Below, in pieces: positions 7,486 to 15,839 of a DNA stretch of 23,240 bases. Each line of letters starts with the position of its first letter. Position 1 is the first letter of the stretch. This DNA is from an uncultured Janibacter sp. GTDB lineage: Bacteria > Actinomycetota > Actinomycetes > Actinomycetales > Dermatophilaceae. The DNA lies in assembly GCA_946222495.1 (NCBI GenBank), contig CAMICF010000017.1:1-23240 (forward strand), in the 5' to 3' direction. Both the position numbers and the translations under genes were made by a program. A model generated the notes under the pieces. It was not told the DNA's origin. It searched no databases and was given only the letters and a program-made list of their open reading frames with translations.

Positions 7486-8421
7486 GTGACCCCCGAACGC
7501 CACGGGCTCGGGGTGCTGTCGGCGTGGTTCGCCTACGGCATCTGGGGCCTCTTCCCGCTGTACTTCCACGCCCTTCGCCCGGCCGGGGCGACGGAGATCC
7601 TCGCCCACCGGATCCTCTGGACGCTCGTCGTCTGCGTGCTCGTCCTGACGCTCCGCCGCGAGCTCGTCGCGCTGCTCCGGCAGATGCGGGGTCGACTGGC
7701 GCTCGGGATCGGGATCGCGGCCTACCTCATCGCGATCAACTGGTTCATCTACGTCTACGCCGTCGGGACCGGGCGGACGAACGAGGCGGCGCTCGGGTAC
7801 TTCCTCAACCCCATCGTCACCGTCGCGCTCGGGGTGATCGTGCTCGGCGAGAAGCTCCGCCCGCTGCAGTGGGTCGCCGTCGGGTGCGGGGCGCTGGCCG
7901 CCCTGTACCTCACCTTCGCCGGTGGTGGGCTCCCCTGGATCTCGCTGGTCCTCGCCTGCTCCTTCGGCGGTTACGGGCTGACGAAGAAGAAGCTCGGCGC
8001 CACCCTTCCCGCCCTCCAGTCGCTCTCCGCGGAGACGATCTTTCTCATCCCCGCCGCGATCGGGCTCCTGTGGTGGGTCGGCGCGGACGGCGCGCTCACC
8101 TTCACGACCGGCGTCCCGTGGCACCCGCTCCTGCTCGTGTCCGCCGGCATCGTCACGGCCATCCCGCTGCTGCTCTTCGCCGAGGCCGCGCGACGGATCC
8201 CGCTCGTGACGATCGGGCTCATCCAGTTCATCACCCCGGTGCTGCAGCTCGTCGTCAGCGTCACCCTGCTCGCCGAGCACCTGTCACCGGCCCGGTGGGT
8301 GGGCTTCGCGATCGTGTGGGTGGCCTTGGCTTTCCTCACGGTCGACTCGCTCCGGTCCGCGCGGCACCGACGCCGTCGGGCCGACGAGTGCGAGTCTCTG
8401 GAGCCCGTCGAGCCGGTCTGA
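7486..8421 (+). CDS. rarD: EamA-family transporter RarD
   Basis: A hydrophobic protein of 311 residues with about ten membrane segments in two EamA halves. The opening GLGVLSAWFAYGIWGLFPLYF, the early HRILWT motif, the INWFIYVYAV segment and ALGYFLNPI are typical of RarD, as is the PLLLFAEAARRIPLVTIGLIQF region in the second half. RarD proteins belong to the drug/metabolite transporter superfamily; their physiological substrate is mostly unknown (the name comes from a chloramphenicol-related phenotype), so a small-metabolite exporter in the cytoplasmic membrane is the most that can be said. GTG 7486 is chosen because TAGCCT lies the right distance upstream for a leaderless mRNA. The last 25 residues are a charged cytoplasmic tail. 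The gene stands alone between the phoX terminator and a facing gene. Confidence 0.88.
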   Translation: MTPERHGLGVLSAWFAYGIWGLFPLYFHALRPAGATEILAHRILWTLVVCVLVLTLRRELVALLRQMRGRLALGIGIAAYLIAINWFIYVYAVGTGRTNEAALGYFLNPIVTVALGVIVLGEKLRPLQWVAVGCGALAALYLTFAGGGLPWISLVLACSFGGYGLTKKKLGATLPALQSLSAETIFLIPAAIGLLWWVGADGALTFTTGVPWHPLLLVSAGIVTAIPLLLFAEAARRIPLVTIGLIQFITPVLQLVVSVTLLAEHLSPARWVGFAIVWVALAFLTVDSLRSARHRRRRADECESLEPVEPV

Positions 8422-8424
8422 GCG

Positions 8425-8474
8425 CACGACCTTAAGGAAATGTCACCCGTCCCTGTCACGACCTTAAGGAGATG
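8425..8474. repeat. 18-base direct repeat containing the palindrome CCTTAAGG
   Basis: CACGACCTTAAGGAAATG at 8425-8442 recurs at 8457-8474 with one change (A to G at the fifteenth base). Copies start 32 bases apart, about three DNA turns. Each holds the eight-base palindrome CCTTAAGG, AT-rich for this DNA. It lies just after the rarD stop in the 99-base gap between two convergent genes, where no promoter is expected. The role is unknown. Confidence 0.7.
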
Positions 8475-8477
8475 CGG

Positions 8478-8518
8478 CCTGGGGCGAGGTGGAGGGGTGG
8501 AGGAAGGGAGGAAGGGAG
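8478..8518 (+). other. G-rich, nearly pure purine tract with quadruplex potential
   Basis: After the repeat the plus strand is almost all G and A. Four runs of three or more G lie at 8481-8484, 8494-8497, 8505-8507 and 8514-8516, with spacers of nine, seven and six bases, enough to form a loose G-quadruplex in DNA or in the rarD 3' RNA. On the other strand it is a C/T tract immediately after the stop of the polyprenyl synthase gene. It could act in termination for either gene; that is inference. Confidence 0.35.
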
Positions 8519-8520
8519 CG

Positions 8521-9531
8521 TCAGCCGACGCGGTGGACGACGCCGTCCATGAGGGCGACGAGCGCCCGCTTGGCGTCGCTGTCCGGCAGCCCGGACAGCG
8601 CCTCCACGGCGTCCCGGCCGACCTCGAGGGTCTCCTCGCGCGCCGAGGCCATGCCCGGGTGGACGCGCAGCAGCTCGAGCGCGCGCTCGAGACGCTCCGG
8701 CTCCTTGAGCTCCGAGCGGAGCAGCTCCTGCAGCTCGGCGTCGGCGGGGTCGGTCGAGGCGAGGGCGTTGAGCACCGGGAGGGTGCGCTTGCCCTCGCGC
8801 AGGTCGGTGCCCGGGGTCTTGCCCGTCTCCCCCGACTCGCTCGCGATGTCGATGAGGTCGTCGGCGAGCTGGAAGGCCACGCCGAGACGCTCGCCGAACT
8901 CCGTGACGAGCTCGACGGTCTCCGGCGAGCACCCACCGAAGGTCGCGCCGTAGCGTGCGGCGGTGGCGACGAGGACGCCGGTCTTGTCCGCGAGCACGCC
9001 GCGGTAGTACTCCCGCGGGTCCTGCCCCTCGGGGCAGGGCCGGTCGTCACGGATCTGGCCCGAGCAGAGGCGGATGAAGGTCTGCGCCTGGATCTTCACC
9101 GCGTCGGCGCCGAGGTCGGCGATGATGTCCGACGCCGTGCCGAAGAGCAGGTCCCCGACGAGGATCGCCGTCGAGTTGTCGTAGAGCGCGTTGGCGCTCG
9201 GGGCGCCGCGCCGCAGGTCCGCCTCGTCCATGACGTCGTCGTGGTAGAGGCTCGCGAGGTGGGTCAGCTCGACGCCGGCGGCCGCGGCGACGACCTGGTC
9301 GTTGACCCCTTCGCCCAGCTCGGCGACGAGCATCGTCAGGACGGGACGAAAGCGCTTGCCACCGGCCCGCGCGAGGTGGAGGTTGGCCTCGGTGATGAAG
9401 CCGTCCTCGTTGCGGGCACGGTCGATGATCAGCTGCTCGACCCGCTCCAGACCGGCGCTGAGGCGCGCGGTCAGCTCGTCGCTGGCCTCCGGAAGGGCCA
9501 GGGCTGGGGGCGTCGCACTCACATCACTCAT
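8521..9531 (-). CDS. long-chain polyprenyl diphosphate synthase (probably for menaquinone)
   Basis: A protein of 336 residues, the usual length of trans-prenyl transferases. It has GGKRFRP (57-63), the first aspartate-rich motif DDVMDEADLRRG (98-109) and the second, DDLID (224-228), with GTDLREGKRTLP (241-252) after it. These bind Mg2+ and the allylic and isopentenyl diphosphates. Residues before the first motif are not bulky aromatics except Y96, which suggests a long chain product, but length cannot be fixed from sequence. The start ATG at 9531 overlaps the nuoN stop as ATGA, so it is the last gene of the complex I operon. Since complex I in actinobacteria reduces menaquinone, the natural role is making its prenyl side chain (family names include GrcC, HepT and IspB). 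The stop at 8521 faces rarD. Confidence 0.9.
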   Translation of the reverse strand: MSDVSATPPALALPEASDELTARLSAGLERVEQLIIDRARNEDGFITEANLHLARAGGKRFRPVLTMLVAELGEGVNDQVVAAAAGVELTHLASLYHDDVMDEADLRRGAPSANALYDNSTAILVGDLLFGTASDIIADLGADAVKIQAQTFIRLCSGQIRDDRPCPEGQDPREYYRGVLADKTGVLVATAARYGATFGGCSPETVELVTEFGERLGVAFQLADDLIDIASESGETGKTPGTDLREGKRTLPVLNALASTDPADAELQELLRSELKEPERLERALELLRVHPGMASAREETLEVGRDAVEALSGLPDSDAKRALVALMDGVVHRVG

Positions 9532-11096
9532 CGCGGAATGAAGATACTCGACTGCTCGGCGAGCGCGAGCACCGGACCGGGGAAGACGCCCAGGACGATG
9601 GTCACGAGGACGCCGGTCGCGATGACGACGAGCGACATCGTGGCCGGCGTCGCGACGGTGACCTCACCCGTCGGCTCGGTGAAGAACATCAGCACGATGA
9701 GGCGCATGTAGACGAAGGCCGTGACCGCGGAGGCGAGCACACCGATGACCACGAGGACCGTCCCGGCGAGACCGCCGTGCTCCAGTGCCGGCAGGAAGGC
9801 CACCACCTTGGCCGTGAAGCCGGAGGTGAGCGGGATCCCGGCGAAGGTGAGCATGAGGAGCGCGAAGGCCGCCGCGATCCACGGGTGCCGGCGGCCGAGC
9901 CCCGCCCACTGCGAGAGGTGGGTCGCCTCGGCGTCCCGCTCCCGCACGAGGTGCACGATGGCGAAGGCCGCGACGGTCGAGATGCCGTAGGCGAGGACGT
10001 AGAAGAGGACACCGGAGACGCCCGAGGCGTCGAAGCCCAGGAGCCCCACGAGAATGAAGCCCGCGTGGGCGATCGAGGAGTACGCGAGCAGGCGCTTGAT
10101 GTCCGTCTGGGTCACCGACAGGACCGCGCCGATGACCATCGTCAGGGCGGCGATGACGATGACGCTCATCCGCCACTCCCAGCGGGTCGTCTCCAGCCCG
10201 ACGTAGACCAGCCGCAGCAGCGCGCCGAAGGCGGCGGCCTTGGTCGCCGCGGCCATGAACCCGGTGACCGGGCTCGGCGCCCCCTGGTAGACGTCCGGCG
10301 TCCAGGAGTGGAAGGGGACGGCCCCCACCTTGAAGAGGAGGCCGATGAGGACCATCGCGACGCCCGGGAGCAGCAGCCCCTCGAGCTCGCCCGTCGACGA
10401 GGTCGCCGCCGTGGCGATCTGCGTCAGCTGGAGCGAGCCGGCGTAGCCGTAGAGCAGGGCCGCGCCGAAGAGGAAGAAGCCCGAGGAGAAGGCCCCGAGG
10501 AGGAAGTACTTCAGCGCGGCCTCCTGGGAGAGCAGGCGCCGACGGCGGGCGAGGCCCGACATGAGGTACAGCGGCAGCGAGAGGACCTCGAGGGCGACGA
10601 ACATCGTCAGCAGGTCGTTCGACGCCGGGAAGAGGAGCATGCCGGCGAGGGCGAAGAGCATCAGCGGGAAGACCTCGGTCGTCGACCAGCCCTTGCGGGC
10701 GGCCTGCGACTCGAGGTTCGAGCCGGGGCTCGCGGCACCCATCGGGGTGAAGGCGTCCGCGGAGTCCCCGCCGAGACGGTCGGCCATCGCGAGCAGACCC
10801 AGCAGGCCGAGGACGAGCAGGGACCCCTGGATGAAGCGGGTGGGCCCGTCGATCGCGACAGTCCCGTCGACGGTCACGCCGGTGTGGTCACCGGTGAGGA
10901 GCACGAGCATGCCGAAGGCGACGAGGATCGTCCCGAGGGCGACCCCGACCTGGACCGGGTGCCGCAGACGACGAGGCACGAAGGCCTCGACGACGACACC
11001 GACGAAGGCCCCGACGAGGAGCGCGATCATCGGCGACAGCGCCAGGTAGCTGATCTCCGGCGCCTCGAAGGCGGCGGTGGGCAGGGTGAGGGGCAT
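9528..11096 (-). CDS. nuoN: NADH-quinone oxidoreductase subunit N
   Basis: A membrane protein of 522 residues, one of the three antiporter-like proton-pumping subunits of complex I. E170 in FVALEVLSLPLYLMSG and K256 in GLLFKVGAVPFHSW occupy the conserved positions of the proton channel, and YQGAPSPVTGF follows. Fourteen or so membrane segments are expected. Between the third and fourth segments lies a polar loop at about 105-140 (DRLGGDSADAF...), longer than I expect from the E. coli protein. The start ATG at 11096 shares its last base region with the nuoM stop as TGATG, which implies translational coupling. The stop overlaps the polyprenyl synthase start by four bases. Confidence 0.95.
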   Translation of the reverse strand: MPLTLPTAAFEAPEISYLALSPMIALLVGAFVGVVVEAFVPRRLRHPVQVGVALGTILVAFGMLVLLTGDHTGVTVDGTVAIDGPTRFIQGSLLVLGLLGLLAMADRLGGDSADAFTPMGAASPGSNLESQAARKGWSTTEVFPLMLFALAGMLLFPASNDLLTMFVALEVLSLPLYLMSGLARRRRLLSQEAALKYFLLGAFSSGFFLFGAALLYGYAGSLQLTQIATAATSSTGELEGLLLPGVAMVLIGLLFKVGAVPFHSWTPDVYQGAPSPVTGFMAAATKAAAFGALLRLVYVGLETTRWEWRMSVIVIAALTMVIGAVLSVTQTDIKRLLAYSSIAHAGFILVGLLGFDASGVSGVLFYVLAYGISTVAAFAIVHLVRERDAEATHLSQWAGLGRRHPWIAAAFALLMLTFAGIPLTSGFTAKVVAFLPALEHGGLAGTVLVVIGVLASAVTAFVYMRLIVLMFFTEPTGEVTVATPATMSLVVIATGVLVTIVLGVFPGPVLALAEQSSIFIPR

Positions 11097-12736
11097 CAGT
11101 GGTCACTCCCGGAGGTCGAGCTGGCGCCGGCCGGCGCGCTGGGGGCCGGGTCGCTGACGCCGACGATCTGGAGGGTGCGCTCGACGGCGGGGTTGATCGT
11201 GTCGAGCACCGGGCCGGGGAAGAACCCGAGCACCACGAGGCTCGCGATGATCGGGGCCATGACGACCTTCTCCCGCAGGCCGAGGTCCGCGACCGGCGCG
11301 GGCAGCCGGCGCGGCGGCAGCCCCTCGTCGAGGTCCTCCCGCACGTACGGGACGGCCTTCTCCGGCGGGTGGTTCCCGCCCTCCGAGGGCTCGCCGCCGA
11401 CCGTCGGCGCCGGTCCGGTCATGATCCGCTTGTACATGAGCATGATGTAGATCGCGGCGAGGACGACGCCCCACACGGCGATGCCGGCGGCGACCGGATA
11501 CCGCGACCACGTGCCGGCGATGACGAGGAACTCGGAGACGAAGGTCGAGAGGCCCGGCAGCGAGAGCGTCGCGAGTCCGGCGACGAGGAAGACCCCGGCG
11601 AGCACCGGGGTGACCCGCTGCCAGCCGCCGTAGTCCTCGATCCGCTGGCTCCCGCGCCGCGCGATGAGCATCCCCGCGATGAGGAAGAGCGCGGCCGTGG
11701 CGAACCCGTGGTTGATCATGTAGAGGTTGCTGCCCGCCTGGGCCATCGACGTGAAGGCGAAGATGCCGAGCACGATGAAGCCGAAGTGGCTGATCGAGGT
11801 GAAGGCGATGAGCCGCATCATGTCCTGCTGGCCGATCGCGAGGATCGCGCCGTAGAGGATCGAGAAGACGGCCAGGCCGATGACCACGGGGGTCGCCCAC
11901 TGGCTGGCCTCCGGGAAGAGCTGGAGGCAGAAGCGGATCATGCCGAAGGTGCCGACCTTGTCGAGCACGCCGACGAGCAGCGTCGCGACGGCGGGCTTCG
12001 ACGCGGCGGCCGCGTCGGGCAGCCAGGTGTGCACCGGCCACAGCGGGGCCTTCACCGCGAAGGCGATGAAGAAGGTGACGAAGAGCCAGCGCTCGGTGGC
12101 GCCACCGATCTCCAGGCCGGTGAGCCTCTCGAGGAGGAAGCCCTCGGGGCCTCCCGGCCCCTGGACGTACAGGCCGATGACCCCGACGAGCATGATCAGG
12201 CCGCCGGAGAGGCCGAAGAGGAGGAACTTCAGGGCGGCCGCCCGGCGCCCTGCGCTGCCGAACATCCCGATGAGGAAGTACACCGGGACGAGCATGGCCT
12301 CGAAGAAGACGTAGAAGAGGAAGACGTCCGTCGCGGCGAAGACCCCGACCATGAAGGGCAGGAGCAGGAGGAGCAGGGCGTAGTACACCTTTTCCCGGCC
12401 ACCCCCTTCGGGCACGTCGTGCCAGGCGGCGAGGAGGCAGACCGGCGCGAGCACGAGCGCCATGAGGATCAGCCCGAGGGAGATCCCGTCGACGCCGAGC
12501 GAGTAGGAGACCCCGAGCTGGGGGATCCACTCGTGCTGCTCCACGAGCTGGAACTGGTCGGAGGACCCTCGCGTGAACTGCGTCGCCGCGGCGACGCCGA
12601 TGGCGAGCGTGAGGAGGGAGACGCCGAGGGCGACCGGCTTGGCGAGCGCGGAGCTGCGCGAGGGGAGGGCCGCCACCACGCCGGCGCCGACGAGCGGCAC
12701 GAGCATGAGCGCGGTGAGCCAGGGCATGGTGTCCAT
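11096..12736 (-). CDS. nuoM: NADH-quinone oxidoreductase subunit M
   Basis: A protein of 546 residues, the second antiporter-like membrane subunit. E146 in FYVFFEAMLVPVYFLIG and K229 in FIAFAVKAPLWPVHTWLPDA correspond to the essential glutamate and lysine of E. coli NuoM (E144, K234). The ATG at 12736 overlaps the nuoL stop as TGATG; a second ATG three codons in is possible. The frame stays open upstream into nuoL, but that part is antisense-type composition and not homologous. The C-terminal 60 residues are a polar, proline-rich segment, a last hydrophobic helix and a Ser/Ala/Pro-rich end. Confidence 0.95.
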   Translation of the reverse strand: MDTMPWLTALMLVPLVGAGVVAALPSRSSALAKPVALGVSLLTLAIGVAAATQFTRGSSDQFQLVEQHEWIPQLGVSYSLGVDGISLGLILMALVLAPVCLLAAWHDVPEGGGREKVYYALLLLLLPFMVGVFAATDVFLFYVFFEAMLVPVYFLIGMFGSAGRRAAALKFLLFGLSGGLIMLVGVIGLYVQGPGGPEGFLLERLTGLEIGGATERWLFVTFFIAFAVKAPLWPVHTWLPDAAAASKPAVATLLVGVLDKVGTFGMIRFCLQLFPEASQWATPVVIGLAVFSILYGAILAIGQQDMMRLIAFTSISHFGFIVLGIFAFTSMAQAGSNLYMINHGFATAALFLIAGMLIARRGSQRIEDYGGWQRVTPVLAGVFLVAGLATLSLPGLSTFVSEFLVIAGTWSRYPVAAGIAVWGVVLAAIYIMLMYKRIMTGPAPTVGGEPSEGGNHPPEKAVPYVREDLDEGLPPRRLPAPVADLGLREKVVMAPIIASLVVLGFFPGPVLDTINPAVERTLQIVGVSDPAPSAPAGASSTSGSDH

Positions 12737-14703
12737 CAGTTCATCACCCACAGTGCACCGAGGAAGGCGACGACGCCCGCGAGCATCGTCAGGGCATAGG
12801 AGCGGGCGAAGCCGTTCTGGGCTCGCCGCAACCAGGTCGCGCCGCGCGCGATGGAGCCGGAGACACCGGCGATCCCGCCGTCGACGAGGTCGCGGTCGCT
12901 CTCGACGAGGCCCCGTGTCAGCCGGATGCCCGGCCACATGAGCAGCGTCGCGTTGAGCTCGTCCTGGTAGAGGTCGCGGCGGGCCGCGCGGGTGAGCGCC
13001 GACCCGGCCGGGGCGACCTCGGGCACGTCCTTGCGTCCGTAGACGAGGAAGGCCCAGACGGCGCCGACCGCGACGACGAGCAACGTGCCGGCCATGAGCA
13101 CCGGCACCGGCAGGACCGGCTCGTGGTGCTCGACGTGGCCGAGCACCGGCTCGAGCCAGGTCGTGATCGGCGCGACGGTCGCGAGGACGAGACCGAGCAG
13201 GGCCGAGCCGACGGCGAGGACCATCATCGGGATCGTCATCGTCAGCGGCGACTCGTGCGGGTGGACCTCGTCCGTCCAGCGCTTCTTGCCGTGGAAGGTC
13301 ATGAAGAAGAGGCGCGACATGTAGAAGGCGGTGATGCCGGCGCCGACGAGCGCGGCGAGACCGAAGACCCACGGGCGCCAGCCCTCCCCGACGAAGGCGG
13401 CCTCGATGATCTTGTCCTTGCTCCAGAAGCCGGAGAAGGGGGGCACCCCGAGGATCGCGAGCCAGCCGAGGCCGAAGGTCACCCAGGTGATCTTCATGAC
13501 CGTGGATAGGCCACCGAAGCGCCGCATGTCCACCTGGTCGTCCATCCCGTGCATCACGGAGCCGGCGCCGAGGAACATCCCGGCCTTGAAGAAGCCGTGC
13601 GTCACGAGGTGGAAGATCGCGAAGGCGTAGCCGACCGGGCCGAGCCCGGCGGCGAGCATCATGTAGCCGATCTGGCTCATCGTCGAGGCGGCGAGCGCCT
13701 TCTTCATGTCGTCCTTGGCGCAGCCGACGACCGCCCCGTAGACGAGCGTGATCGCGCCGACGACGACGACGGCGAGCTGGGCATTCGGCGCCGCGTCGAA
13801 GAGGACGTGGCTGCGGACGATGAGGTAGACGCCGGCGGTGACCATCGTCGCGGCGTGGATGAGCGCGGACACCGGCGTCGGGCCGGCCATCGCGTCGCCG
13901 AGCCAGGACTGCAGCGGGAACTGCGCCGACTTGCCGCAGGCGGCGAGGAGCAGGAGCAGGCCGATCGCCGTGACCGTGCCCTCGCCGGCGCCACCGACCG
14001 CCTCGTTGACGTCGCCGAAGTCGACCGTGCCGAAGGTCGCGAACATCAGCGCCATCGCGAGGATCAGACCGACGTCACCGACGCGGTTGACGATGAAGGC
14101 CTTGTTGGCCGCGGTGGCGTAGGCCGGGTGGTGGTTCCAGAAGCCGATGAGCAGCCACGAGGCCAGGCCGACGCCCTCCCAGCCGACGAAGAGCAGCAGG
14201 TAGGAGTCGGCGAGGACGAGCAGGAGCATCGACGCGACGAAGAGGTTGAGGTAGGCGAAGAAGCGCCGCTTGTCCGGGTCGTGCTCCATGTACCCGAGCG
14301 AGTACACGTGGATGAGCGAGCCGACGAAGGTCACGAGCAGGACGAAGGCCATCGACAGGGGGTCGACGAGCAGGCCCGCGGTGACGTCGGCGGAGCCGCC
14401 GGGGATCCAGTCCCACAGCTCGATGGACGCGGCGCGCTCCCCCGGGTCCGCCCCGAGCATCGCGGCGAAGATCACCGCCCCGACGAGGAAGGACCCCCAG
14501 GACAGGGCGGTGGCGAGCAGCGGACCGAAGGAGTCGGTGAGCCGGCCGCCGAGGAGCAGCAGCGCGGCGCCGAGCAGCGGCAGGGCCACGAGGAGCCAGC
14601 CGAGGGCGGTGACCCCGGTGGCCTCGCTGACCGTGGCCATCCCTTCGGCCACCGTCGCAGACGATGTCGTGACGCCTGCTGTCGCAGACAGTGCGGTGAG
14701 CAA
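12736..14703 (-). CDS. nuoL: NADH-quinone oxidoreductase subunit L
   Basis: A protein of 655 residues, the distal proton-pumping subunit with the long lateral helix. E176 in LFVGWEGVGLASWLLIGFW and K258 in AACGKSAQFPLQSWLGDAM are the conserved channel residues; SALIHAATMVTAGVYL follows. The start is taken as TTG 14703, because AGGAG sits five bases before it and it is nine bases past the nuoK stop. That adds a 30-residue Ala/Thr/Ser-rich leader before the first membrane helix; ATG 14640 (residue 22) is the alternative but has GAAGGG directly against it with no spacing. The stop is shared with the nuoM start. Confidence 0.93.
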   Translation of the reverse strand: MLTALSATAGVTTSSATVAEGMATVSEATGVTALGWLLVALPLLGAALLLLGGRLTDSFGPLLATALSWGSFLVGAVIFAAMLGADPGERAASIELWDWIPGGSADVTAGLLVDPLSMAFVLLVTFVGSLIHVYSLGYMEHDPDKRRFFAYLNLFVASMLLLVLADSYLLLFVGWEGVGLASWLLIGFWNHHPAYATAANKAFIVNRVGDVGLILAMALMFATFGTVDFGDVNEAVGGAGEGTVTAIGLLLLLAACGKSAQFPLQSWLGDAMAGPTPVSALIHAATMVTAGVYLIVRSHVLFDAAPNAQLAVVVVGAITLVYGAVVGCAKDDMKKALAASTMSQIGYMMLAAGLGPVGYAFAIFHLVTHGFFKAGMFLGAGSVMHGMDDQVDMRRFGGLSTVMKITWVTFGLGWLAILGVPPFSGFWSKDKIIEAAFVGEGWRPWVFGLAALVGAGITAFYMSRLFFMTFHGKKRWTDEVHPHESPLTMTIPMMVLAVGSALLGLVLATVAPITTWLEPVLGHVEHHEPVLPVPVLMAGTLLVVAVGAVWAFLVYGRKDVPEVAPAGSALTRAARRDLYQDELNATLLMWPGIRLTRGLVESDRDLVDGGIAGVSGSIARGATWLRRAQNGFARSYALTMLAGVVAFLGALWVMN

Positions 14704-14712
14704 GGTGGCTCC

Positions 14713-15012
14713 TTACAGCTTCAGCAGGTTGGCGTCGTCGACGGATGCCGACCGGCGGGCACGGAAGACGGCCATGATGATGGCCAGGCCGACGACGACC
14801 TCGGCGGCCGCGACGACCATGACGAACATCGCGATGACCTGGCCCTCGATCGTCCCGTGCATGCGGGAGAAGGTGACGAAGGCCAGGGAGGCGGCGTTGA
14901 GCATGAGCTCGACCCCCATGAAGACGATGATCGCGTTGCGCCGCAGCAGGACGGTGGCGCTGCCGATCGTGAAGAGCAGGATCGACAGGTAGATGTAGTT
15001 CATCGGGTTCAC
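14713..15012 (-). CDS. nuoK: NADH-quinone oxidoreductase subunit K
   Basis: A protein of 99 residues with three membrane helices, the standard NuoK (MrpC-like) size. The two buried glutamates needed for proton transfer are present in GVELMLNA and AAEVVVGLA. The start is GTG 15012, which overlaps the nuoJ stop as GTGA and has AAGGGGGG upstream; ATG 15003, three codons on, is a weaker choice. It is one of only two genes in the window's operon with a gap after it (nine bases), and its stop is TAA where nearly all neighbours use TGA. Confidence 0.95.
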   Translation of the reverse strand: MNPMNYIYLSILLFTIGSATVLLRRNAIIVFMGVELMLNAASLAFVTFSRMHGTIEGQVIAMFVMVVAAAEVVVGLAIIMAVFRARRSASVDDANLLKL

Positions 15013-15839
15013 GGCTGCCCCCCTTCGCTCGTCGTGCCGGAGGTCGGGGCGTCATCGCCCGCCCGGCCGATCGAGGCGCGGGACTCCCCCGTCGTGCTGC
15101 TCTCGTCGGGGTCGATCTCCCGGTAGCGGACCGGGGTGGTGACCTGGTCGCGGGCGACGAGGACGCGGTTGAGCGAGAGCTCGGAGATGCTGCCGTCCGG
15201 CAGGAGCGCCGGGGTGTCGACCGCGTTGTGGCGGGCGTAGACGCCCGGCACGGGCAGACCGGCAACGTTCTCCCCCTCGCGGAAGCGCTTCTCCATCCAC
15301 TCCTTCTGCGTCGGCTTGGCGATGATCCGCTCGCGGTGGGCGAAGATCATCGCGCCGAGCGCGGCGATCGTCAGCAGGCCGGCGGTGACCTCGAAGAGCC
15401 ACACGTACTTGCCGAAGACGAGGTAGGCGATGGACTCGACGTTGCCCGGGTCCGCGTTGACCTTCTCCAGCGACGGGTTGCCCGTGTAGCTGACCCGGCC
15501 GATGGCCGAGACGAGCAGCCCGAGGAGGCCCAGCGACAGGAGGACGGTGAAGAAGCGCTGCCCCTTGAGCGTCTCGACGACGGAGTCCGAGTGGTCGACG
15601 CCGACGAGCATGACGACGAAGAGGAAGAGCATCATCACGGCGCCGGTGTAGACGAAGATGTGCACGACCCCGAGGAAGGGGGCCTCCTGCAGGAGGTAGA
15701 AGGTCCCGACGACGATCATCGTCGTGACCATGCCGATCGCGGCGTGGACCGCCCTTCGCGCGAAGAGCAGGCCGAGCGCGGCGGGCACGGCGACGGCGCT
15801 GAGCAGCCAGAAGACGACGGCCTCTCCGGTACCGGTCAT
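15009..15839 (-). CDS. nuoJ: NADH-quinone oxidoreductase subunit J
   Basis: A protein of 276 residues against about 184 in E. coli. The five membrane helices lie in the first 167 residues, with the conserved VVHIFVYTGAVMMLFLFVVML helix at about 58-78 that holds the flexible segment coupling quinone chemistry to pumping. From residue 168 on there is a hydrophilic tail of about 108 residues (Thr/Ser/Asp/Glu-rich at the end) which, from memory, is an actinobacterial trait. ATG 15839 overlaps the nuoI stop as ATGA and is preceded by GGAGGAG at good spacing; the open frame further upstream is antisense noise. Confidence 0.94.
   Translation of the reverse strand: MTGTGEAVVFWLLSAVAVPAALGLLFARRAVHAAIGMVTTMIVVGTFYLLQEAPFLGVVHIFVYTGAVMMLFLFVVMLVGVDHSDSVVETLKGQRFFTVLLSLGLLGLLVSAIGRVSYTGNPSLEKVNADPGNVESIAYLVFGKYVWLFEVTAGLLTIAALGAMIFAHRERIIAKPTQKEWMEKRFREGENVAGLPVPGVYARHNAVDTPALLPDGSISELSLNRVLVARDQVTTPVRYREIDPDESSTTGESRASIGRAGDDAPTSGTTSEGGQP

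Noticed and set aside
8430..8469. The two CCTTAAGG copies as arms of a terminator hairpin
   Set aside because: They can pair, but only over eight bases with a 24-base loop and no extension on either side, which is weak.
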